NCBI GenBank assembly: GCA_964577175.1
Contig: CAZNYC010000073.1
Location: 1 to 20,748, forward strand
DNA length: 20,748 nucleotides
Reading direction: 5' to 3'
Origin: BS750m-G62 sp964577175
GTDB taxonomy: Bacteria; Planctomycetota; Phycisphaerae; FEN-1346
Every line of letters starts with the position of its first letter. Position 1 is the first letter of the stretch. Below the pieces are notes generated by a model. It worked only from the letters and a program-made list of their open reading frames with translations, was not told where the DNA came from and made no database searches. A program made the translations under genes and the position numbers. Of this stretch, positions 12,904-20,748 are shown piece after piece.

Positions 12904-15900
12904 GTGCCCGACACCACCCCCTTCGTCCATCTGCACGTCCACACCGAGTACAGCCTGCTCGACGGCGCCTGCCGCATCAAGGACCTCGTCGCCGCCGCCG
13001 TCGAACAGGGGGCCGAGGCCCTGGCCGTCACCGACCACGGCAACCTCTTCGGCGTGGTCCCGTTCTACAGCGCGTGCAAGGCGGCCGGCATCCGCCCCGT
13101 CATCGGGTACGAGGCGTACGTGGCGCCCGGGCGGCGGCAGGACCGCGAGACCGTCTCGGGGAACCAGGACGCCGGCTATCACCTGGTGCTGCTCGCGGAG
13201 AACGACGCGGGGTTCCGGAACCTCCTGCGCCTGGCGACCACGGCCTCGCTGGACGGCTTCTACTACAAGCCGCGCATCGACAAACAGTGCCTCGCGGCGC
13301 ACGCGGAGGGCCTGATCGGCCTGTCGGCGTGCCTCCAGGGCGAGGTGCCGCGACGGCTCCTGGCCGGCGACACCGACGGCGCCCGCCGGGCCGTCGAGCA
13401 GTATCGCGAGATCCTCGGGCCCGACCACGTCTACATCGAACTCCAGGACCACGGCATCGCGGACGAGCGGCGCGTGCGGCCGATGCTCGTAGACCTGGCC
13501 CGCGAGATGGACGTGCCCCTGGTCGCCTCCAACGACGTCCACTACATCCGGGCCGAGGACACCGAGGCCCACGACGTCCTGTTGTGCATCAACACGGGCA
13601 AACTGCTGGCCGACGCCGACCGCATGCGGTATCCCGCGGGCGAGTTCCACCTGAAGACGCTCGAGGAGATGCGCGAGCGATTCGCCGACGTGCCGGAGGC
13701 GCTGGCCAACACCGTCGAGGTCGCCCGGCGGTGCGAGGTGACCCTGGAATTCGGCGCCCATCACGCGCCGGTCTTCCAGACGCCCCGGGGCGAGACGCCC
13801 GAGGCCATGCTCCGCCGCCTGTGCGAGGAAGGCCTCCACTGGCGGTACGACGCGGTCACGGACGCACACCGCGAGCGCCTCCGGCGCGAACTCGAGGTCA
13901 TCGAGGGCAAGCAGTTCTCCTCCTACTTCCTGATCGTGTGGGACTTCGTCCGCTACGCGCGGGAGCGAGGCATTCCGTGCGGGGCGCGCGGCAGCGGCGT
14001 CGGGTGCATGGTGGCGTATCTGCTGGGCCTCTCGACGGTGGACCCGCTGGCCTACGGCCTGCTGTTCGAGCGGTTCATGGACCCCAGCCGCAACGAAATG
14101 CCGGACCTGGATATCGACATCTGCCAGGACGGGCGGCAGGAACTCATCCGCTACGTCCGCGAAAAGTACGGGGCCGACAACGTGGCCCAGATCATCACCT
14201 TCGGGACGCTGGGCGCCAAGGCCGCCGTCCGCGACGTGGGGCGGGTGCTGGACATGCCCCTGCCGGAGGTGGACCGCATCGCCAAGAAGATCCCCGCCCA
14301 GGTGGGCATGACGCTGGAGAAGGCCCTGAAGGCCGAGCCCGACCTCCAGGCGATGATGGACCGGGAACCGCAGGTCAAGCGTCTCATCGACATCGCCCGC
14401 CGCCTGGAGGGGGTGTCGCGGCACGCGTCGGTGCACGCGGCCGCGGTCGTCATCGCCGACGCCCCGCTCGTCACCTACGCCCCCCTCTGCCGCGTCGGCG
14501 ACGACGTCACCACCCAGTGGGAGATGAACACCGTCGAGAAGGTCGGCCTCCTGAAGATGGACTTCCTGGGCCTCCGGACCCTCTCGACGATGCAGCGGGC
14601 CGTCGACATGGTCCGCGAGCAGCGCGGCATCGAGATCGACCTCGAGACCATCCCCCTGGACGACGCCGAGGTGTACGGCCTGTTCCAGCGGGGCGAGACG
14701 CGGGGCATTTTCCAGTTCGAGTCCGCCGGCATGCGGGAACTCCTCCAGCGCATCCAGCCCGACCGCCTGGACGACCTCATCGCCGCCAACGCCCTCTACC
14801 GCCCCGGGCCGATGGTCATGATCGACGACTTCGTCCAGCGCAAGCACGGGCGGGCCACGTTCACCTATCCGCACCCCGACCTGGAGGACATCCTCCGCGA
14901 AACGCACGGCATCATGGCGTACCAGGAACAGGTGATGCGGATCCTGAACCGCCTGGGCGACCTCCACCTCCGCCGGGCCTACAAACTCATCAAGGCCATC
15001 TCGAAGAAAAAACACAAGACCATCGCCGCCGAGAAAGAGACGTTCCTCACCGGCTGTGCCGAACACGGCATGGACGGCGATAAGGCGGCCGACATCTGGG
15101 AACTCATCACCCACTTCGGCGGGTACGGCTTCAACAAGAGCCACTCCGCCCGCTACGCCCAGGTGGCGTACCAGACGGCGTACCTGAAGACGCACTACCC
15201 GCTGGAGTTCATGGCGGCCCTGCTGACCTACGAGATGGGCGACTCCGACAAACTCGCCGAATACATGGACGAGTGCCGCCGCATGGGCATCGAGGTCGCC
15301 CCGCCGGACGTCAACGAGTCCGGCGCCCACTTTACCGTGGTCGACGAGAAGATCCGGTTCGGCCTGGCGGCCGTCAAAGGCGTGGGCGAGAAGGCCGTCG
15401 AGGCCGTCATCGAGGCCCGCGACCGTCTCGGCGGACGCTTCGAGTCCCTCTTCGAGTTCTGCGAGCAGGTGGACCTGGGGCACGTGAACAAGACCACCGT
15501 GGAAAGCCTCATCAAGTGCGGCGCGTTCGACTCGACCGGCGCCCGCCGGAGCCAACTCGCCGCCGTCCTCGAGAAGGCCCTGGCGGCCGGCTCCGAGACC
15601 CAGAGCGATTCCCGCAAGGGCCAGATGAACCTCATGGACGCCTTCGCCGAGTCCGCCCCCCCGCCCGACATCGCCCTGCCCGACCTCCCCGAATGGTCCG
15701 AGGACCGCCTCTCCGCCTGCGAAAAGGAATCGCTCGGCCTGTACGTCCGGCACCATCCGCTCGGCCAGCACGAGGAAACCCTCCGCCACTTCACCACCGT
15801 CGCCAGCGCCGACCTCGACCAGTTGCCGCACGATACCCGCGTCACCGTCGGCGGCCTGATCAAGAGCGTCCGGACCCTGATCACGAAGAGCGGCAAGAAC

Positions 15901-16374
15901 GCCGGCTCGAAGATGGCCGTCTTCGACCTGGAGGACCTCGCCGGCAACATCGCGTGCGTCGTCTTCCCGCGGGATTACCGCGAGTACGAACCGCTCCTGG
16001 AGGCCGACCGCGTGGTCTTCGTGCGCGGCCAGGTGGACACCGCCCGCGAACAGCCGCAGGTCCGCGTCCAGGAGGTGATGGACATCGACGAGGGCCGGCG
16101 CCGCCTCGCTTCGGCCCTCGTCCTTCGGCTGGAAGAACCGGACACCGACGAACGCGTCATGCGGGCCCTGGCCGACGCCCTCCGCGCCCATCCCGGCACG
16201 CTGCCCGTCTACCTCCAGGTCCAGGGGCGGAGCGGCGCCAAGACCCTCATCCTCGCCGGCGAGACCTTCCGCGTCACCATGGACGCCGGCCTCCAACAGG
16301 ACCTGGGCGACCTCCTCGGCGCCGAGGACCGCGTCCTCACCACCAACGGTCACGGCATCATGGTGGGAACGTAA
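12904..16374 (+). CDS. dnaE: DNA polymerase III subunit alpha
   Basis: The catalytic subunit of the replicative polymerase, 1156 residues, normal for DnaE1. The N-terminal PHP domain (about 1-280) keeps all nine expected metal ligands: H11, H13, D20, H45, E70, H93, C143, D211 and H213. The polymerase core carries the catalytic aspartates D401 and D403 in P-D-L-D-I-D and D553 in L-K-M-D-F-L-G-L. A helix-hairpin-helix stretch lies near 820 (GLAAVKGVGEKAVEAVIEA), and an OB-fold at about 980-1060. I chose the GTG at 12904 because GAGGT lies 5 nt upstream and the protein begins in the usual FVHLHVHTEYS register. No other polymerase III genes are nearby. The palindromic element at 12673-12842 ends about 60 nt before the start, so its promoter must lie in or beside repeat DNA. 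Confidence 0.97.
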   Translation: MPDTTPFVHLHVHTEYSLLDGACRIKDLVAAAVEQGAEALAVTDHGNLFGVVPFYSACKAAGIRPVIGYEAYVAPGRRQDRETVSGNQDAGYHLVLLAENDAGFRNLLRLATTASLDGFYYKPRIDKQCLAAHAEGLIGLSACLQGEVPRRLLAGDTDGARRAVEQYREILGPDHVYIELQDHGIADERRVRPMLVDLAREMDVPLVASNDVHYIRAEDTEAHDVLLCINTGKLLADADRMRYPAGEFHLKTLEEMRERFADVPEALANTVEVARRCEVTLEFGAHHAPVFQTPRGETPEAMLRRLCEEGLHWRYDAVTDAHRERLRRELEVIEGKQFSSYFLIVWDFVRYARERGIPCGARGSGVGCMVAYLLGLSTVDPLAYGLLFERFMDPSRNEMPDLDIDICQDGRQELIRYVREKYGADNVAQIITFGTLGAKAAVRDVGRVLDMPLPEVDRIAKKIPAQVGMTLEKALKAEPDLQAMMDREPQVKRLIDIARRLEGVSRHASVHAAAVVIADAPLVTYAPLCRVGDDVTTQWEMNTVEKVGLLKMDFLGLRTLSTMQRAVDMVREQRGIEIDLETIPLDDAEVYGLFQRGETRGIFQFESAGMRELLQRIQPDRLDDLIAANALYRPGPMVMIDDFVQRKHGRATFTYPHPDLEDILRETHGIMAYQEQVMRILNRLGDLHLRRAYKLIKAISKKKHKTIAAEKETFLTGCAEHGMDGDKAADIWELITHFGGYGFNKSHSARYAQVAYQTAYLKTHYPLEFMAALLTYEMGDSDKLAEYMDECRRMGIEVAPPDVNESGAHFTVVDEKIRFGLAAVKGVGEKAVEAVIEARDRLGGRFESLFEFCEQVDLGHVNKTTVESLIKCGAFDSTGARRSQLAAVLEKALAAGSETQSDSRKGQMNLMDAFAESAPPPDIALPDLPEWSEDRLSACEKESLGLYVRHHPLGQHEETLRHFTTVASADLDQLPHDTRVTVGGLIKSVRTLITKSGKNAGSKMAVFDLEDLAGNIACVVFPRDYREYEPLLEADRVVFVRGQVDTAREQPQVRVQEVMDIDEGRRRLASALVLRLEEPDTDERVMRALADALRAHPGTLPVYLQVQGRSGAKTLILAGETFRVTMDAGLQQDLGDLLGAEDRVLTTNGHGIMVGT

Positions 16375-16575
16375 CGCGACGCTGGCTGCGGCGGGCGGGT
16401 CGGACCGCCTTGGCGCTGGCCACTGTCCGGCAGCAGAAGTGCCGACGTTGCGGGCGTTTGGTTGATACGGCGGTTTCAGAAAAAGGCCGCAGCCCCCGCC
16501 GTGTCCGCGTATCATTTGATGGAACGTATTGTCCGCAACGACGAACGTGGTTCCCGCAACAAGGAGCAATCACCG
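16375..16575. other. Gap between dnaE and the propeller gene
   Basis: About 200 nt without a gene. The left half is GC-rich; the part from about 16460 is distinctly richer in A and T, as expected for a promoter region, but no pair of boxes with good spacing is convincing. An in-frame TTG at 16462 could extend the next gene but lacks support. Confidence 0.4.
16561..16566 (+). promoter_or_regulatory. Shine-Dalgarno site fixing the start at 16576
   Basis: AAGGAG lies 9 nt before the ATG at 16576. Together with the signal peptide that begins there, it rules out the longer frame from the TTG at 16462. Confidence 0.75.
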
Positions 16576-18960
16576 ATGCAAACGGTCCTTGCCCGAATGG
16601 CGCTTTGCGTCCTTCTCGTCCTGGCTCTGACGATCGGCACGCCCCCAACCCTGCACGCCGGCGACATCGCCGCGCCCGACCAGGAAACCAGCGAGGGCTT
16701 GAAGTACTCGACCACGTGGTACGGCGCCTCGTGGCCGGGCGGGCCGAAGTGGGTGCAAAGCCACATCAGCCACCTTCACGTCTTGCCCGACGGGCGCATC
16801 CTCACGGCCAGCCCGTGGGATGAAGCGCACCGCGAACTGACGCTCTATTCGGCGGACGGAGAACTGCTGGGAGGGTACAAAGACACCCAGTGCCGGGTTA
16901 TTGGCGGCGACGCAACGTACGTGTACGCGCCGTTCCGCGAGAAGGGCGACGACCGGCAGCGCGTGGGCATCGAACGGTTCCACGTCGATCGATTCGTCGA
17001 CCGGCAGCGGGCGCACGGCGGCATCCCCTACAACGAGCGCTGGGCCGAGCCGGCGCCGTTCGAGGGCGGCGCGGGCCCGAACGGCAATCGGCTTGTGCTG
17101 GTCGACGACGTCGCGTCGGCCGTCCCGCACGCCGAGGACGACGGCCGGCGGCCCGGTCAGCAGTTGCGCGGCATTGCGAGCAACGGCCGAACGCTCGTGG
17201 TCGCCGAGGACCTCTCGCACCGCGTCCACGTGATCGACGCCGAAACGCTGCGCCCGCGGCATACGTTCCCGGTGAAATACCCCGGCCCCATCGCACTGGA
17301 CGCGGACGAGCGTTTATGGATCATCGTCCGGCCCGAGCGGTCGGAAGGCTTCACCGAGAACGCGCAGGAGGTGGGCACGTACCGTATCGTGCAGTTCACG
17401 CTTGACGGCAAGCCGACCGGGCGCGAGGTCCGCGACGTGCTCGTGCCGAGCGACCTGGCCGTCGGAGGCCCGAACGGCTACCTGTACGTCGCCGACATCG
17501 CCCCCGGCCGGCTGAACGTGCAGGTTTTCGACGTCTCGGGCGACGGGCCGCGCCGCGTCGGCGAACTGGGCGAGCCGGGCGGCGTGTACGCGGGGCCGGT
17601 GCCCGGACGCATGGGCACGCACCGGTTCGACGTGCTCTCGGGCGTCGGAGTCGACGCCGAGGGCCACGTCGCCGTTTCGACGCGGAGCCGGGCGGGCAGT
17701 TTCCTCCGCCGGTTTTCGCCCGACGGCAAGACGATGCGCTGGCAGCGTTACACGGCCCAGTTCATGAATCGGACCGCCTTCGATCCTGCCTACGACGGCA
17801 CGGTTGTTTTCGGTGGTCACGGCGGCACCAACCGGTTCGTGCTGGATTACGGCCGCGACGGAAGGCTGGACCAGTGGGTGGCGATCACCAGCGACCCCTT
17901 CCGCTTTCCACACGACTACCGCTGGCACCGGACCGATGCCGTCCGTTTCCCCAACGGCAAGTTGTATCTGGTGAGCGACGCGAAACGCTGGGGGACGTTG
18001 ATCCTTCGGCAGGAAGCGAATAGCGAGATCTTCATCCCCTCGGTTTTCCTCAGCGCGATGGGCCGGGCGGAGGACTATCCGCCCCATCGCCCGATGGACC
18101 CCGACCGCCCCCGTCATCCCAACTCCCGGCGGGTGATGTGGCGCGACCTCAATGGCGACGGCCACTTTGGGCCTGGCGAATTCGTCGTCATCGAGCATGC
18201 CCAAAACCAAACCTCGTGGTTCGTCGACAGCGCCGGCGGCTTGTGGGAGTTCCGCGGACAATACAAGCGGCAACGGGACGACCCTGCCGGTTTCCTGCGG
18301 TATCCCCTGCAAGGCTTCGATGAACATGCCAACCCGATCTACGATTTCCCGATTCGTCATGCGGAGCACTTCGGTCTTCCGGCACCGTTTGCAGGAAGGG
18401 ACCGGCACGACGGCGCGCCCGTCGTACAGCGATTCCACTACGACGCCGAGCACGACCGCATGTTCATCACCGGATACCCGCTGGATTACGACGGCCCGCG
18501 AGGCGCCGCCGGCGGTGCCCTGGCACGCTACGACCGCTTCACCGACCCGGGGCGCCGCAAATTGGTCAGCCTGATCGATCTTCCGATCAATCCCAACCGG
18601 AAGTACCACCATATTCAGTCGGTGGCGATGGTGGGCGATCTGGCGTTCGCCGGCCTGGGCCGGGCGGTCACCCAGGAGGCGTCCATCCTGGTGTTCAACA
18701 CCCGGACCGGCGATGCCCTGGGCGCGATGTACCCGGGTGAAACACTCTGGGGCGAAACGAGTTGGCTCGACATCGCCTGGGCCCTGAGCGCCTTCGCCCG
18801 CGACAACGGGGAAATCATCGTCACCGTCGAGAACAACTGGAAGAATCTCCAGACGGTCTATCGCATCCCGCCGCAGAAACTCGTGCCCAAGACGCCGCCG
18901 AGCGGGTGGGAAAAGAAGAAACCGACGCCGCTGGAGGCGATCGATCCGGGGTTGAAGTAG
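16576..18960 (+). CDS. Secreted NHL/SMP-30-like beta-propeller protein with an EF-hand loop
   Basis: A 794-residue exported protein. The signal peptide covers about 1-30 (MQTVLARMALCVLLVLALTI, then ..TLHAG). The rest is made of repeated strand patterns with D/N-G turns and phrases such as LVVAEDLSHRVHVIDAETLR (about 203-222) and NGYLYVADIAPGRLNVQVFD (about 300-320). These are typical of six- or seven-bladed NHL, SMP-30 or YVTN propellers. At residues 524-535 the sequence D-L-N-G-D-G-H-F-G-P-G-E is a canonical EF-hand calcium loop, seen often in planctomycete exported proteins. No catalytic centre is recognised, so a binding or scaffold role is as likely as an enzymatic one. The sulfatase gene starts 54 nt downstream, which suggests cotranscription and a joint role in polysaccharide use. 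The start is set by AAGGAG and the signal peptide. Confidence 0.85.
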   Translation: MQTVLARMALCVLLVLALTIGTPPTLHAGDIAAPDQETSEGLKYSTTWYGASWPGGPKWVQSHISHLHVLPDGRILTASPWDEAHRELTLYSADGELLGGYKDTQCRVIGGDATYVYAPFREKGDDRQRVGIERFHVDRFVDRQRAHGGIPYNERWAEPAPFEGGAGPNGNRLVLVDDVASAVPHAEDDGRRPGQQLRGIASNGRTLVVAEDLSHRVHVIDAETLRPRHTFPVKYPGPIALDADERLWIIVRPERSEGFTENAQEVGTYRIVQFTLDGKPTGREVRDVLVPSDLAVGGPNGYLYVADIAPGRLNVQVFDVSGDGPRRVGELGEPGGVYAGPVPGRMGTHRFDVLSGVGVDAEGHVAVSTRSRAGSFLRRFSPDGKTMRWQRYTAQFMNRTAFDPAYDGTVVFGGHGGTNRFVLDYGRDGRLDQWVAITSDPFRFPHDYRWHRTDAVRFPNGKLYLVSDAKRWGTLILRQEANSEIFIPSVFLSAMGRAEDYPPHRPMDPDRPRHPNSRRVMWRDLNGDGHFGPGEFVVIEHAQNQTSWFVDSAGGLWEFRGQYKRQRDDPAGFLRYPLQGFDEHANPIYDFPIRHAEHFGLPAPFAGRDRHDGAPVVQRFHYDAEHDRMFITGYPLDYDGPRGAAGGALARYDRFTDPGRRKLVSLIDLPINPNRKYHHIQSVAMVGDLAFAGLGRAVTQEASILVFNTRTGDALGAMYPGETLWGETSWLDIAWALSAFARDNGEIIVTVENNWKNLQTVYRIPPQKLVPKTPPSGWEKKKPTPLEAIDPGLK

Positions 18961-19014
18961 ACACCCTGGCGTTCACACAAACCGATCTCCCCTATCCGAT
19001 GGAGAGTGCACACG

Positions 19015-20478
19015 ATGACTCCGTCTCGCCCCATGAATCGCCGGGCCGCCCTTGTTCGGATGGCGCGGGCGTTGGCCCTGGCGCCGGTTTCGCGCGGGCT
19101 GGCGGACGAGGCCCAACCGATGCCGAACGTCGTCCTCATCTTCGTCGATGACCTCGGCTACGGCGACCTCGGCTGCTACGGCGCCGAGGACATCCCCACG
19201 CCGCACCTCGACCGCATGGCCGCCGAGGGCGTCCGCTTCACGGACTTCTACGCGACCGCACCGTTCTGTTCCCCCTCGCGTGCGTCGCTGCTGACGGGTT
19301 GCTACCCCTTGCGCGTCGATCTGCCCCGCGTGCTCCACCCGCACGAAAACAAAGGGCTCCGTCCCGAGGAGACGACCCTCGCCAAGGTGTTCAAGAGCCG
19401 CGGCTACGCGACGGCATGCCTGGGGAAGTGGCACGTCGGCCATCACGACGTCTTCCTGCCGCCGCGCCACGGCTTCGACGAGTCGCTGGTGATCCCTTAC
19501 AGCCATGACATGTATCGCGGCGCGCCTTGGGCCGGGGGATTCGGCGCCGGCTGGCCCGATTACGTCCCGCTGCTGCGCGACGGCAAGGAAGTCGCCCGGT
19601 TGCGTGGACTGGACGACTTCTCGACGATGACGCGGCGCTTCACCGACGCGGCACTCGGCTTTATCCGCCGCCACCGCAAGCGGCCCTTCTTCCTCTACCT
19701 GCCGCAGCCCATGCCACACCTGGAAATCAAGGTGCCGGAACGCTGGCGCGGCGTCTCGAAGCGAGGGCCCTACGGCGACATCGTGGCGGAACTTGACGGC
19801 TCGGTCGGCGAAATACTGAGGGTGCTGAAGGAATTGGACCTCGACGGCCGGACGCTCGTGGTTTTCACCTCAGACAATGGGCCGGCGGCCATCTACCAGC
19901 GGCCCGAGTTCCCCGGCGGGTCGGCCGGCCCCTTTTCCGGACGAAAGGCCACGTGGTATGAAGGCGGCCTGCGCGTGCCGTGCGTGGTCCGATGGCCCGG
20001 CACGCTGCCGGCGGCCAAGGTGTGCCGCAAGGTAGCGACCGTCATGGATTTCCTGCCCACGATGGCCGCCCTCATCGGAGCGGAACCGCCCAAGCAGCCG
20101 ATCGACGGCCACGACATTCGGCCGCTGTTGATGCAACCGGACGAGGCGCCAACGCCTTACGACGCGTTCTACTACTATCGCAACGAGCAGTTGGTCGCCG
20201 CCCGCGCCGGCGACTGGAAACTCTGGGTTCCGCGCAAGGAGTACGCATCCGACGGCGGCGTTCGGGAAGTTCGGCCGGCGGAACTTTACGACTTGCGCGA
20301 CGACCCGGCCGAGAAGCACAACGTGGCCGACGAGCATCCGGAGGTTGTGGCCCGGCTTGGCGCCATGGCCGACCGCATCCGACGCGAGTTGGGCGATCGG
20401 GCGAAACACCAACCCGCCGCCGAAGTCGTCCCCGGCCCAGCCATCCGCAAGACGTTCCACCCCAAACCGGCCGGCTAA
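19015..20478 (+). CDS. Type I (formylglycine) sulfatase, arylsulfatase family
   Basis: A 487-residue sulfatase that hydrolyses sulfate esters, in this context probably on polysaccharides. The signature C-S-P-S-R-A-S-L-L-T-G places the catalytic cysteine at C85 and its partner at R89; C85 must be converted to formylglycine by a maturing enzyme not seen here. Other expected active-site residues are present: D45-D46, K138 and H140 (G-K-W-H), H235, D287-N288 (T-S-D-N-G) and K311. The C-terminal region (AELYDLRDDPAEKHNVADE) is typical of the family. The N-terminus (MNRRAALVRMARALALAP, from residue 7) resembles a twin-arginine signal, but its hydrophobic part is broken by Arg, so export is uncertain. 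I chose the ATG at 19015 because GGAGAG ends 8 nt upstream; a GTG at 19006 is too close to that site, and an ATG at 19033 is possible. It follows the propeller gene in a probable operon. Confidence 0.93.
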   Translation: MTPSRPMNRRAALVRMARALALAPVSRGLADEAQPMPNVVLIFVDDLGYGDLGCYGAEDIPTPHLDRMAAEGVRFTDFYATAPFCSPSRASLLTGCYPLRVDLPRVLHPHENKGLRPEETTLAKVFKSRGYATACLGKWHVGHHDVFLPPRHGFDESLVIPYSHDMYRGAPWAGGFGAGWPDYVPLLRDGKEVARLRGLDDFSTMTRRFTDAALGFIRRHRKRPFFLYLPQPMPHLEIKVPERWRGVSKRGPYGDIVAELDGSVGEILRVLKELDLDGRTLVVFTSDNGPAAIYQRPEFPGGSAGPFSGRKATWYEGGLRVPCVVRWPGTLPAAKVCRKVATVMDFLPTMAALIGAEPPKQPIDGHDIRPLLMQPDEAPTPYDAFYYYRNEQLVAARAGDWKLWVPRKEYASDGGVREVRPAELYDLRDDPAEKHNVADEHPEVVARLGAMADRIRRELGDRAKHQPAAEVVPGPAIRKTFHPKPAG

Positions 20479-20734
20479 AGCGACATAGGGCCGAGATCCA
20501 GGGCACCGCCTCACCGTCGAGACGGGCCGTTCTTCTCCGAGCCGCGGAACACGAGTTGGACCTCCGTGGGGCCCAATCGGCGTCATGACGAATCGACGCC
20601 GCCGGCCAGGCCGCCTCCCCCGCCAGCCGATTTCCGAAACACAGTATCCTTTTCCCTTGACCCCTCGCCGGGAGGGGGACGCTCGGGCCATGCCCCGGCC
20701 GGCCTTGCCCGGCCGGGCGCTACGAACCGCGCGC
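20479..20734. other. Right-end intergenic DNA with hairpins
   Basis: No gene supported on either strand. It contains a CCCCT/AGGGG hairpin at 20661-20677 and a 9-bp hairpin (CCCGGCCGG / CCGGCCGGG) at 20694-20717 with a 6-nt loop. Neither is followed by a T-tract, so a terminator role for the sulfatase operon is unproven. Confidence 0.4.
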
Positions 20735-20748
20735 TGTCATGCTGAGGA
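20735..20748. repeat. Probable start of another family B-like element, cut by the edge
   Basis: TGTCATGCTGAGGA differs at one position from the TGTCATTCTGAGGA that begins the inner arm of the family B elements. Only 14 nt are visible, so the assignment is tentative. Confidence 0.4.

Noticed and set aside
12598..16569. A 1323-codon open frame on the minus strand across dnaE
   Set aside because: It is the complement of a highly conserved polymerase gene; its low-complexity His/Val/Asp/Gly-rich translation matches antisense artefact.
19870..20691. Minus-strand frame at the right end
   Set aside because: It lies mostly antisense to the sulfatase and shows no recognisable domain or ribosome site.

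Overview
The window is GC-rich (by eye about two thirds G+C) and comes from a didermic bacterium. The mix of genes (a Cys-type sulfatase next to a secreted beta-propeller protein, large secreted proteins, an AsmA-like giant, weak or absent Shine-Dalgarno sites, and intergenic spaces full of palindromic repeats) most resembles a Planctomycetota (Phycisphaerae-like) genome. That placement is inference; no marker rRNA is present. DnaE and QueC are housekeeping genes and the window is clearly chromosomal.

Layout. 1-174: a 36-bp minisatellite, probably the start of a minus-strand gene running off the left edge. 296-1243 (+): zinc-dependent medium-chain dehydrogenase. 1697-3283 (+): secreted protein of unknown function. 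3601-4275 (+): queC. These plus-strand genes are separated by nested palindromic repeats of at least two families, and two of the genes have almost the same repeat-derived leader just before their start. 4681-4816 (-): a probable stand-alone small RNA with a near-consensus promoter, a 10-bp closing helix and a cloverleaf-like fold. 12549 to 4907 (-): a likely three-gene envelope operon made of a secreted lipin-like HAD phosphatase, a secreted TolB/FlgO-like plus jelly-roll protein, and a 1729-residue single-pass AsmA-like protein. A second promoter candidate sits right at the start codon of the first gene. 12904-16374 (+): dnaE, behind a 170-nt palindromic element. 16576-18960 and 19015-20478 (+): a secreted NHL/SMP-30-like propeller protein with an EF-hand loop, then a sulfatase 54 nt downstream. 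The window ends in intergenic DNA where another repeat copy seems to begin.

How the genes may work together. The minus-strand operon pairs a probable lipid-phosphate phosphatase with an AsmA-type protein, a family linked to phospholipid transport between membranes, so an envelope lipid role is the natural hypothesis. The propeller-sulfatase pair suggests handling of sulfated polysaccharide outside the cytoplasm. dnaE, queC and the dehydrogenase look independent.

The most promising undescribed items are the 136-nt structured RNA and the web of repeat families. One hairpin family shows a compensatory base-pair change. A hairpin with GNRA-type loops is shared by the left edge and the coding sequence of the AsmA-like gene.
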